A stretch of DNA of 32,844 bases, from contig JABIXB010000009.1 in assembly GCA_018666805.1 (NCBI GenBank), positions 1-32,844 of the forward strand, written 5' to 3'. The notes beneath the pieces are model-generated. The model searched no databases. It saw only the letters and a list, made by a program, of their open reading frames with translations, and was not told the DNA's origin. A program made the translations under genes and the position numbers. This DNA comes from Rhodospirillaceae bacterium. GTDB lineage: Bacteria; Pseudomonadota; Alphaproteobacteria; UBA828. Of this stretch, positions 9,673 through 17,326 are shown one piece after another. Each line of letters begins with the position of its first letter. Position 1 is the first letter of the stretch.

Positions 9673-10977
9673 TTAGCCGAGCACCGCCAGCATCTCGGCA
9701 ACCGTGACGAATTTCTTGCGCGGCGCGCCTTCGCGCGCATTGGCGATTTCGGCCGCTTCGATTTGCTGCCATCCGGTAAAATCGACCGCGCGCACGCTGC
9801 GTTCGCTCAACATCGCCTCAAGGCCGGAACGCCCGCTTTTGCCGCCGCCCGGGCCAAGGTCGGCGAGAATTTGCTCGGCCGCCAGTTTACCGTCCGGTTT
9901 GTTGCTGCCGATCACACCGCTCGGGCCACGCTTGATCCACCCCACCGCATAAAGGCCGTCCGCCACCCGGCCGTCGTCATTGGTAACGATGCCGCCGCGT
10001 TCGTCGAACGGCGTATCAGCGACCGGCTTTGAGGTATAGCCGATGGCGGCGACGACCAGGCCGCATGAGATTTCGAAATATTCGCCGAGGCCGACGGCGC
10101 GCCCGTCCCGCACTTCCGTGCGCTCGAAACGCACCGCCTCGACATTATCGCCGCCGAGGATCTCGACCGGCTGGGCGTAATAGACGAAATGCACCCGTTT
10201 TGGCTTTTCGTCCGCCGTGCGGCCGACAAACTCGCGCACCGTGGCGAGGTTTTTTTCCCTCAAGCGGCGGTCGCGGTCGGACATCTCGCCGTCAACTGAA
10301 TCGGGCAGTTGCGCCGCCTCGATCTGCGGCACGCAGTTTTCGAGATGGCCCATCTCGCGCAGCTCGACATTGGTGTATTTGGCTTCGTTGGGGCCGCGCC
10401 GGCCAACCATATAAACATCGCTCAAAGGCGACGCCTGAATGGGGTCGGCGGCATAATCGGGTAAATCGGTTGCCGCCATCTCCCCCGGCGTTTTGACCAG
10501 CACCCGGGCGACATCGATCGCCACATTGCCGTTGCCGAGCACGACCACGCCTTTCACGTCGAGGTCAGGATTGAGATCGCGGAAATCGGGATGGCCGTTA
10601 TACCAATTGACGAAGGTGGCGGAGCCGAACACGCCCTTTTTATCTTCGCCCGGAATGCCGACCGCGCGGTCGCTGCCGGCACCGACGGCGAGCACCACCG
10701 CGTCATACATGTCGCGCAATTCAGGCAGGCCGATATCCTTGCCGATCTCGACATTGCCGTAAAAATTGACGTCTTCATGCGCCGCTGTTTTGGCGAAGGC
10801 GCGCATGACATTTTTCGTCTTTTCGTGATCCGGCGCCACGCCGAAGCGGATCAGGCCATAAGGGCAGGGCAGGCGCTCAATGATATCGACGCGGCAGTCG
10901 CTGTCCGATTTCACCAGGGCGTCGGCGGTATAAAAGGCGGCCGGGCCTGAACCTATGATCGCAACACTCAAACTCAT
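9673..10977 (-). CDS. fprA: Ferredoxin-NADP+ reductase, adrenodoxin reductase type
   Basis: A 434-residue FAD enzyme moving electrons between NADP(H) and ferredoxin. The FAD loop is IIGSGPAAFYTADAL (about 7-21), followed by PCPYGLIRFGVAPDH, the hallmark of the adrenodoxin reductase/FprA family. The NADPH-binding loop is VLGNGNVAIDVARVL, and the C-terminal GWIKRGPSGVIGSNKPDG is also diagnostic. It lies upstream of korAB on the same strand with a 151-bp gap. This suggests a working pair: ferredoxin reduced by the 2-oxoacid oxidoreductase could be converted to NADPH, or NADPH could drive reduced ferredoxin formation. No ferredoxin gene is in the window. The symbol is by family resemblance. Confidence 0.9.
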   Translation of the reverse strand: MSLSVAIIGSGPAAFYTADALVKSDSDCRVDIIERLPCPYGLIRFGVAPDHEKTKNVMRAFAKTAAHEDVNFYGNVEIGKDIGLPELRDMYDAVVLAVGAGSDRAVGIPGEDKKGVFGSATFVNWYNGHPDFRDLNPDLDVKGVVVLGNGNVAIDVARVLVKTPGEMAATDLPDYAADPIQASPLSDVYMVGRRGPNEAKYTNVELREMGHLENCVPQIEAAQLPDSVDGEMSDRDRRLREKNLATVREFVGRTADEKPKRVHFVYYAQPVEILGGDNVEAVRFERTEVRDGRAVGLGEYFEISCGLVVAAIGYTSKPVADTPFDERGGIVTNDDGRVADGLYAVGWIKRGPSGVIGSNKPDGKLAAEQILADLGPGGGKSGRSGLEAMLSERSVRAVDFTGWQQIEAAEIANAREGAPRKKFVTVAEMLAVLG

Positions 10978-11120
10978 ATGGGAATTTGCTTCTTGAGGAT
11001 TCGCAAGCCAAGGATATTAGGGGCGGCAAAATATGACAGTGAATAGGCGTTTGTTAAAACTATTTTTGCCCCATTTGCTCGGTCTTTCGGTTTTTTAGCG
11101 GTGAGATGGCGCGCTTGGCG

Positions 11121-11717
11121 CTAAAGCGCCGCCGATTGCCCCCAGGATGCGCTGAACACGGTCTCTGAAAGCGGGCGGCGGGCGCGTGGTGCCAGCTCCT
11201 TTTGCTTCAAATCATCGGCCAGGTTGTCGGCTTCGCCCAGGTAGCCGATGGCGGCGCCGCAAACCGGCTCAAAGCCCGCCGGCAGGCTATAGGTTTGGCG
11301 GATTTCATCTATCAATATACCTGCCATCTGGTGGACATAGAGGCCAAGTGCGGTGGCCTGGACGGTGAGGCCGGCAATCGCCTGGCCGCTATCATGGAAG
11401 GCATGGCGGTTTACGGAGCGATTCTCAAAGTGGGTCTCAGCCACGGCAAAAAGCAGTATTGGCGCCGCCGTGGCCCAGCCGCGGTTATACTCATTGATGC
11501 AGGCAAGGGCGGATTCGAATTCCGCTTCGCTCTGCTCACGCACGGCAATAATGAAGCGCCAGGGCTGGGTATTGTAGGCGGATGGCGCCCAGCGCGCGGC
11601 CTCCAACAGGGAGCGCACGGATTCCGGCGGCACGGGGCGGCTGGAGAAGGCGCGCGGGCTCCAGCGCTCGCGCAGTTGATGCAAAATCGGGAAATCATTA
11701 TTGGCAGGTTTATGCAT
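11121..11717 (-). CDS. Nitroreductase family protein
   Basis: A 198-residue FMN-dependent oxidoreductase of the nitroreductase superfamily. Family signatures are RERWSPRAFSSRPV at the N-terminus (FMN phosphate-binding arginines), EAARWAPSAYNTQPWRFI, and the central HDSGQAIAGLTVQATALGLYVHQMAG helix pair. The C-terminal arginine typical of FMN contact is likely in RARRPLSE. These enzymes use NAD(P)H to reduce nitro compounds, quinones or enones; the physiological substrate is not predictable. The ATG at 11717 has AAGGA at a suitable distance. It stands alone, divergent from the isochorismatase-like gene across 149 bp in which I see no further gene. Confidence 0.88.
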   Translation of the reverse strand: MHKPANNDFPILHQLRERWSPRAFSSRPVPPESVRSLLEAARWAPSAYNTQPWRFIIAVREQSEAEFESALACINEYNRGWATAAPILLFAVAETHFENRSVNRHAFHDSGQAIAGLTVQATALGLYVHQMAGILIDEIRQTYSLPAGFEPVCGAAIGYLGEADNLADDLKQKELAPRARRPLSETVFSASWGQSAAL

Positions 11718-11866
11718 GTTGGCTGAGCTTCCTTATTGCGGCACGGAGTTACTTGCGACATGGCGTTATTTGCTGAGTTATCTGCACCACCTTATCGCAC
11801 CAACCTTGCGCCGGGGCCATGATTTGGTCAGGTTGGGCGCATCATCCAATTTTAAGGCAGATAAAT

Positions 11867-12421
11867 ATGTTGCTCGAAGCCAAGCGCTCCATTCTGGTTA
11901 TCATCGATTTGCAGCAAAAGCTCAATCCGGCCATCGACAAGGGCGCCGAAGTGGTAGCGCGGGCGGAAATCCTGATCGAAGGGGCGCGCCAAATGGGTGT
12001 GCCGGTGATCGTTTCGGAGCAATATCCCAAGGGTTTGGGGCCGACAATCGAGTCCGTGGCGGAGAAATTGCCCAATGAATCAAAAACAATTAGCAAGCTA
12101 ACATTTAGTGCCATGCGCAGCGCTAATTTTGCCAGAAAATTGGCTACATTGCGCGCCGAAGGGCGCGACCAGATGGTGGTTTGCGGCACCGAGGCGCATA
12201 TTTGCGTGATGCAGACGGTAGCCGATTTGCTGGCCGAAGATGCGCCCGTGTTTCTGGTCAATGACGCGGTCGGATCGCGCGCCGAGCATAATCGTCAGGC
12301 CGGCATCGCGCGCATGGCCCAGCTCGGCGCCCAATGTGTCACCAGCGAGATGGTATTGTTCGAATGGCTTGAAGTTGCGGGCAGCGATGAATTCAAGGTA
12401 ATTAGTAAGCTAATTATTTAA
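11867..12421 (+). CDS. Isochorismatase-like cysteine hydrolase
   Basis: A 184-residue hydrolase of the isochorismatase superfamily. The expected Asp-Lys-Cys triad is present: Asp14 in VIIDLQ, Lys77 in SKLTFSA and Cys113 in GTEAHICVMQT, with a likely cis-peptide before the cysteine loop. This set matches the YcaC-like / nicotinamidase-like branches, which hydrolyse amides or ureido groups. The ATG at 11867 is preceded by AAGGCAG; an in-frame start at 11819 would add residues that fit no family member. The last four residues KLII arise from an AT-rich palindrome that overlaps the stop codon. Substrate unknown. Confidence 0.85.
   Translation: MLLEAKRSILVIIDLQQKLNPAIDKGAEVVARAEILIEGARQMGVPVIVSEQYPKGLGPTIESVAEKLPNESKTISKLTFSAMRSANFARKLATLRAEGRDQMVVCGTEAHICVMQTVADLLAEDAPVFLVNDAVGSRAEHNRQAGIARMAQLGAQCVTSEMVLFEWLEVAGSDEFKVISKLII
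12399..12416. terminator. AT-rich hairpin over the 3' end of the hydrolase gene
   Basis: TAATTAG (12399-12405) and CTAATTA (12410-12416) form a perfect 7-bp stem with a TAAG loop, followed by TTTAATAATAACA. It covers the last codons and the stop. It could slow or end transcription, but an all-AU stem is weak, so this is a low-confidence terminator. Confidence 0.3.
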
Positions 12422-12456
12422 TAATAACACTAAAACAATAATTTACGCGGCGTTTC

Positions 12457-13347
12457 TCAAGTGATTTTTCTGTGGCGGAGATAGACGAACCAATAGACCG
12501 CGCCAACCAATACGCCGCCGCCGATGATATTGCCGATTATCACCGGCACCAGGTTGAGAATCATGCCTGAGACGGTGAGCGCGTCATAATTTGCCGGCTG
12601 GGCGGCGATATCGGCCCAGAAGCCGTCGCCGGCGCCGGCCTTGATCATCAGGCCAAGCGGCAGGAAATACATATTGGCGATCGAATGCTCGAAGCCGCCG
12701 GCGACAAACGCCGCGACCGGCGGCACGACCGCTGCCACCTTGCCGGCCACCGTGCGCGCGGAAAAGCTGAGCCATACCGCCAAACAGACCAGAACATTAC
12801 ATAAAATGCCGAGCGCCAGCGCTTCGCCAAAGCCGAGCTCAGCCTTTGCTTCAGCCGCTGCCAGCGCCGCCGCGCCGACCTGGCCGCCGCCAAAGCCATA
12901 TTGCCCGGCGGCAAAGATCAGCCCTGCCGTTGCCACCGCGCCGACGAGATTGCCGATCAGCACAATCAGCCAGTTGCGCAGGAGAGCCAGCGTCGTCACG
13001 CGCCGCGCTGCCCAGGCCATGACAATCAGGGCGTTGCCGGTAAAGAGCTCGGCGCCGCCGATCACCACCAGAATGAGACCAAGGGAAAAGGTAAGGCCGC
13101 TCAGCAGACGGGCGACGCCAAAGGGTAGAAAATCCGCCGCCCCGGCGACGGTGACGGTGGCGAACATGGCGCCAAAGGCGATGAAGGCGCCGGCCAGGAC
13201 AGCAAGGGCGAAAAGCCGGATGGCGTCGAGCCCGGCCTTGGCCTCGCCGACGCGCTCCGCTTTCAGCGCCATTTCCTGCGGCATCAAATTATCGATGCCC
13301 TGGTGATTGTTCGGATCGGTGTTTCTATCGTGCGCTTCAGGGCTCAA
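12457..13347 (-). CDS. Formate/nitrite transporter (FNT) family channel
   Basis: Membrane channel of about 296 residues in the FNT family (FocA/NirC relatives), pentameric pores for small monovalent anions such as formate, nitrite or hydrosulfide. Six hydrophobic segments are visible. Family signatures include AGAFIAFGAMFATVTV, GLILVVIGGAELFTGN (channel entry), NWLIVLIGNLVGA, GILCNVLVCLAVWLSFSART and AGGFEHSIANMYFLPLG (with the pore histidine). The conserved N-terminal helix includes GIDNLMPQEMALKAE, so the ATG at 13284 is too late. The TTG at 13347, with GGGAG 11 bases upstream, is the best start. No formate or nitrite enzyme is nearby, so the transported anion is open. Confidence 0.85.
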   Translation of the reverse strand: MSPEAHDRNTDPNNHQGIDNLMPQEMALKAERVGEAKAGLDAIRLFALAVLAGAFIAFGAMFATVTVAGAADFLPFGVARLLSGLTFSLGLILVVIGGAELFTGNALIVMAWAARRVTTLALLRNWLIVLIGNLVGAVATAGLIFAAGQYGFGGGQVGAAALAAAEAKAELGFGEALALGILCNVLVCLAVWLSFSARTVAGKVAAVVPPVAAFVAGGFEHSIANMYFLPLGLMIKAGAGDGFWADIAAQPANYDALTVSGMILNLVPVIIGNIIGGGVLVGAVYWFVYLRHRKIT

Positions 13348-13596
13348 TGTTTTCGCTGCTCCCGATATCAATCTGCTGGCTTCGAGGTGCTTAGTATATC
13401 CCGGCCGGTGAATATTTGGCCGTGATTTCCGTCGCTTCGCGCCGAGAGGCCTGTGAGGGGCCGGTTGCATTCGACCCGTCGCGCCGCTACGGTTCTGTTT
13501 CTGCTGCATGAGCGATGTAACGCGCAAGCTGAATTGCGCCCGCTCGTGGCTGGGAAATAGTTTTACAAAAGACCAACGAACAGAGGAGATAGGTTC

Positions 13597-14562
13597 ATGA
13601 TCGGTCGAAGAGCGGTATTGGCCCTGGGCGCTGCGGTTGTGATGGCGGCATCATTCGCGGGTGCCCCAGCCAAGGCGGGACAGGATATCCTAATCGGCGG
13701 TGGCTCGGTCACCGGCGTCTATTATCAGGTCGCGCTGAATGTGTGCAATTTGCTCAACAAGCACAGCAGCGACAAATATAATTGTGTTGGCCGCCCGGCG
13801 CTGGGCTCGGTCTTCAACATCCGCGCGGTTAAGCGCACCCTGCTCGATTTCGGCGTCGCCCAGTCGGATCGCAATTTCGAGGCTTTCCGGGGCAAGGGCG
13901 ATTGGCAAGGCAAGCCGATGGAGGATCTGAGGAGCGTTTTCAGCATGCATCCGGAAACGGTGCTGCTCGTGACCCGCGCCGATACCGGCATCAATAGTGT
14001 TGCGGATCTCAAGGGCCATGCCGTCAATATAGGCAATCCCGGTTCGGGCCAGCGCGGCAATGCCGAAGATGTGCTGCGCCTCTATGGCATCGACAAGGAC
14101 AATGATATCAAGGCGCAGGGCCTGCAACAGCAGGAAGCCAGCCGCGCTCTGATCGACAAGAAGATCGACGCTTTCTTCTATACGGTCGGCAACCCGTCGG
14201 CGGCGATCGAAGAGCCGGCCAATTCGACCCAGATCAAGATCATTCCGATCAATGATGCGGCGATCTATGGCTTTGTCGACGAGCGGCCCTATTACGTTAT
14301 GACGACGATTCCGGCCGGCACCTATAAGGGCGTCGATGTGGATGTCGAAACCTATGCCGTGACGGCAACCGTGGTAACCAGCGCCAGTGCTTCGGACGAG
14401 ATGGTCTATGACGCCGTCAAAACGGTGTTCGACAATCTTGACGAGCTCAAGGCAACGCATGCGGCGTTCCGCGTGCTGACGCCGAAATCCATGCTCAAGG
14501 GCCTCACCGCGCCATTACATGACGGCGCGATGAAATATTACAAAGAGCAGGGCTGGAAATAA
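13597..14562 (+). CDS. TAXI-family TRAP transporter solute-binding protein
   Basis: Periplasmic binding protein of 321 residues. The signal peptide is clear: MIGRRAVLALG, a hydrophobic core, and AKA before a likely cleavage site at residue 27/28. The twin arginine at 4-5 leaves Tat export possible. The mature part begins ILIGGGSVTGVYYQVA, the TAXI signature, followed by CVGRPALGSVFNIRAV and, later, LKGHAVNIGNPGSGQRGNAE. GAGGAGAT lies upstream of the ATG. It is the first gene of a TRAP operon with the fused permease and UspA genes. TAXI ligands are poorly known (glutamate and other carboxylates in a few cases). A hairpin terminator after the gene suggests it is made in excess over the permease. 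Confidence 0.93.
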   Translation: MIGRRAVLALGAAVVMAASFAGAPAKAGQDILIGGGSVTGVYYQVALNVCNLLNKHSSDKYNCVGRPALGSVFNIRAVKRTLLDFGVAQSDRNFEAFRGKGDWQGKPMEDLRSVFSMHPETVLLVTRADTGINSVADLKGHAVNIGNPGSGQRGNAEDVLRLYGIDKDNDIKAQGLQQQEASRALIDKKIDAFFYTVGNPSAAIEEPANSTQIKIIPINDAAIYGFVDERPYYVMTTIPAGTYKGVDVDVETYAVTATVVTSASASDEMVYDAVKTVFDNLDELKATHAAFRVLTPKSMLKGLTAPLHDGAMKYYKEQGWK

Positions 14563-14609
14563 GCGGCCATTAATTACGCTAAGTTTTGCCACAGCGATTG
14601 GCAATTTAA

Positions 14610-14643
14610 GAGGGGGCGGCAGTTAGCCGTCCCCTCATTTTCT
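14610..14643 (+). terminator. Hairpin terminator/attenuator between binding protein and permease genes
   Basis: GAGGGGGCGGC (14610-14620) pairs with GCCGTCCCCTC (14626-14636) as an 11-bp stem with one G-U pair and the loop AGTTA, followed by ATTTTCT. This is a good intrinsic terminator shape. Its place inside a transporter operon points to partial termination that lowers permease expression relative to the binding protein. Confidence 0.75.
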
Positions 14644-14665
14644 ATCCACCAGGGACGAATCGAAC

Positions 14666-16852
14666 ATGGCTGAGCCCGGGCCTGAGACGGAGGATAGCGG
14701 CGAAACGCGTGCGCAGGAGATCGTTGCGCAGGTTGAAAGCGGGCCGCGCAATCCGGAGTTTTGGCTCTCGCGCCTCACCATCATGCTGCTTTGCATCGCT
14801 TGGTCGGGCTATCAGCTCTATATCGCCTATCAGCCGATCGACGCGACCATCGCGCGCGCCTGGCATCTCGCTTTCGCTATATTATTGGTCTTTCTCGCCT
14901 ATCCCGCCTTCAACGAAGCGCGCCCGCCTTTCTGGGTGAAGCTCTGGCGCCGCCTGTTACCGCGCCGCCGGCGCAAGCGCTCGCTGCGAGGCTATATTCC
15001 GCTCTTTGATGTGGCGCTTGGCGTTATCGCGGCCGCCGCTGCGCTTTATATCTGGTGGGATTACGAAGGCATCATCATGCGCCAGGGCCTGCCGAGCCAG
15101 GCCGACGTCTGGATCGGCGTGGTGATGATAATCCTACTCCTTGAAGCGGCGCGCCGCGCGCTCGGTTTGGCTCTGCCGATCCTCGGCATCATCTTTCTCG
15201 CTTACAGTTTTCTCGGCCCTTACCTGCCGGAAATTCTGCGCCACCGCGGTATTCCGCTCGACTATGTCATCAACGATCAATATCTCTCGACCACCGGCAT
15301 CTTCGGCGTGCCGCTCGCCGTTTCAACCGATTTCGTCTTCTTGTTTGTGCTCTTTGGCGCCCTCCTGGATCGCGCCGGGGCGGGTAAATATTTTATCGAT
15401 GTTGCCTTCGCCGGGCTCGGCTGGATGCGCGGCGGGCCGGCCAAGGCGGCGGTGGTTGCCTCTGGCCTCACGGGTATGGTGTCGGGCTCGTCGATCGCCA
15501 ATACGGTGACCACCGGCACCTTCACCATTCCGCTGATGAAGAAGGTCGGCCTGCCGGCGCACAAGGCCGCCGCCATCGAAGTGGCGGCCTCGACCAATGG
15601 CCAGCTGATGCCGCCGATCATGGGCGCGGCGGCTTTCATCATGGCCGAGATTATCGGCATCCCCTATCTCGACGTGGTGCGCGCGGCGCTGATTCCGGCG
15701 CTGATTTCCTATATCGCGCTCTTCTATGTCGTCCATCTCGAGGCGCGCAAGCTCGACATCAAGATCATCCCGCGCTCCGAACTGCCGCGCCTGTTGAAGA
15801 CGTTCCTGGGTGGTCTGCATTATCTCGTGCCGATTATCGTGCTGGTGGTTTATCTCGTCGTGCTGCGCCGCTCGGCCATTACCTCGGCGCTCCTTGCCAT
15901 TGAGGCGCTTGCCGTGATCATTGTCGTGCAGCGCCCGATTATTGCCTGGCTCGCCTGGCAGCGCGCCGGCCTGACGGCCCAGCATGGCGAGACGCTTGGC
16001 CTTGCGCTCAGAACCGCCTTTGCCGATGGCATCAAGGATATTTTCCTCGGTATGATCGGCGGCGCGCGCAACATGATCGCGGTTGGCGTGGCGACGGCGA
16101 GCGCCGGGATTATCGTCGGTGTGGTGATCAGCACCGGTCTGGTCGGGCGCTTCGTTACCCTGATCGACACCGTCTCGGGCGGCAATATCTATCTCATGCT
16201 GATCCTGACCGCGATCACCAGCATGATCCTCGGCATGGGCCTGCCGACGACGGCGAATTATATCGTCATGGCAACGCTGACGGCGCCGGTGATCGTCACT
16301 CTCGGCAGCGATGCCGGCCTGCTGATTCCGGTTATCGCGGCCCATCTGTTTGTGTTTTATTTCGGTATCCTCGCAGATGATACGCCGCCCGTGGGTTTGG
16401 CAGCATATGCCGCGGCGGCGATCGGGCGCACCGATCCGATCAAAACCGGCATTCAGGGCTTCACCTATGATCTCAGAACCGCGATCCTGCCCTTCATCTT
16501 CCTGTTCAATACCGAACTGCTGATGATCGACGGCGTCGCAGCAGACGGCACGGTTGTCTGGATCGATAATCCATTGCGCCTGATCTGGATTTTCGTCGTC
16601 TCGCTGCTGGCGATGTTTTCCTTCGCTGCCGCGATCCAGGGCTTTTTCGCCGAGCGTTGCAGTATCGTCGAGCGGCTTCTGCTGCTGGCGTTCTGCGTGC
16701 TGTTGTTCCGCCCCTCGGTCGCCGCCGAGCCGCTCGATATTCCGCGCGAACTGTTACAGGGATTGGCGATCGTCGCCTGCGCCCTTTTGTACACCGTGCA
16801 GCGCTTGCGCGCCGGCAGTTGGCACCTGCCCGGGCGCAACCGTCCGGCGTAA
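14666..16852 (+). CDS. TRAP transporter fused permease (DctQM type)
   Basis: Inner-membrane permease of 728 residues that joins the small DctQ-like part (roughly residues 1-190, four membrane segments) and the large DctM-like part (from about 200, about twelve segments). The DctM signature SGSSIANTVTTGTFTIPLMKK lies near residues 272-290, followed by AASTNGQLMPPIMGAAAFIMAE. A second conserved block is LGMGLPTTANYIVMATL, and HLFVFYFGILADDTPPVGLAAYAAAAI completes the pattern. It uses ion gradients to import the ligand captured by the upstream TAXI protein. Fusion is the usual state for TAXI systems. An ATG at 14666 is used. The UspA-like gene follows 39 bp downstream. Confidence 0.93.
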   Translation: MAEPGPETEDSGETRAQEIVAQVESGPRNPEFWLSRLTIMLLCIAWSGYQLYIAYQPIDATIARAWHLAFAILLVFLAYPAFNEARPPFWVKLWRRLLPRRRRKRSLRGYIPLFDVALGVIAAAAALYIWWDYEGIIMRQGLPSQADVWIGVVMIILLLEAARRALGLALPILGIIFLAYSFLGPYLPEILRHRGIPLDYVINDQYLSTTGIFGVPLAVSTDFVFLFVLFGALLDRAGAGKYFIDVAFAGLGWMRGGPAKAAVVASGLTGMVSGSSIANTVTTGTFTIPLMKKVGLPAHKAAAIEVAASTNGQLMPPIMGAAAFIMAEIIGIPYLDVVRAALIPALISYIALFYVVHLEARKLDIKIIPRSELPRLLKTFLGGLHYLVPIIVLVVYLVVLRRSAITSALLAIEALAVIIVVQRPIIAWLAWQRAGLTAQHGETLGLALRTAFADGIKDIFLGMIGGARNMIAVGVATASAGIIVGVVISTGLVGRFVTLIDTVSGGNIYLMLILTAITSMILGMGLPTTANYIVMATLTAPVIVTLGSDAGLLIPVIAAHLFVFYFGILADDTPPVGLAAYAAAAIGRTDPIKTGIQGFTYDLRTAILPFIFLFNTELLMIDGVAADGTVVWIDNPLRLIWIFVVSLLAMFSFAAAIQGFFAERCSIVERLLLLAFCVLLFRPSVAAEPLDIPRELLQGLAIVACALLYTVQRLRAGSWHLPGRNRPA

Positions 16853-16891
16853 AAATGAGATATCTTTATTTGCACAAATTTGGAATGCGAT

Positions 16892-17320
16892 ATGTATAAG
16901 TCAGTTTTGTTACCGCTCGATTTGAACGAGAAATCATCGTGGGAAAAAGTCCTGCCGGCGGTGCGTGACATCTGCCACAGTTCGGGCGGCACCCTGCATG
17001 TGATGACGGTATTGCCGGATTACGGAATGACCATTGTCGGCCAATATTTCCCCGAGGGGGCAGAGGGCGACGCCTTGAGCGCGGCGCTGGCGGAGCTCAA
17101 GAAAATCACCACCGAGCATGTCGGCCCGGGGGTGGCGCTCGAGCACATCATTGCCCAGGGCACGGTGCATGAGCAGATCTTGGAAGTGGCGGAGCGCATC
17201 GATGCGGATCTGATCGCCATGGCGGCGCGCCGTCCCGGCTTCGCTGATTTCCTGCTCGGCGATACCGCCTATAAGGTGGTGCGGCGCTTCCAGCACTCGG
17301 TGATGATCGTCCGTGCCTGA
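16892..17320 (+). CDS. Universal stress protein (UspA family), TRAP-associated
   Basis: A 142-residue cytoplasmic UspA-fold protein beginning MYKSVLLPLDLNEKSSWEK. The C-terminal nucleotide-binding region reads AARRPGFADFLLGDTAYKVVRRFQHSVMIV, close to the G-2X-G-9X-G pattern of ATP-binding members. A TTG upstream at 16880 is in frame but the ATG matches the family start. UspA proteins encoded with TRAP permeases include TeaD of Halomonas, which binds ATP and lowers transporter activity; a similar role is inferred here. The gene ends 6 bp from the convergent manC-like gene. Confidence 0.88.
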   Translation: MYKSVLLPLDLNEKSSWEKVLPAVRDICHSSGGTLHVMTVLPDYGMTIVGQYFPEGAEGDALSAALAELKKITTEHVGPGVALEHIIAQGTVHEQILEVAERIDADLIAMAARRPGFADFLLGDTAYKVVRRFQHSVMIVRA

Positions 17321-17326
17321 TTGTTT

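Noticed and set aside
11718-11866. A possible small gene between the nitroreductase and isochorismatase-like genes.
   Set aside because: Only short frames without ribosome-binding sites are present; the stretch is best seen as a divergent promoter region.
12457-13527. A long N-terminal extension of the FNT channel up to 13527.
   Set aside because: The extra residues are basic, proline-rich and unlike any FNT protein, and a TTG with GGGAG upstream at 13347 gives a normal length.
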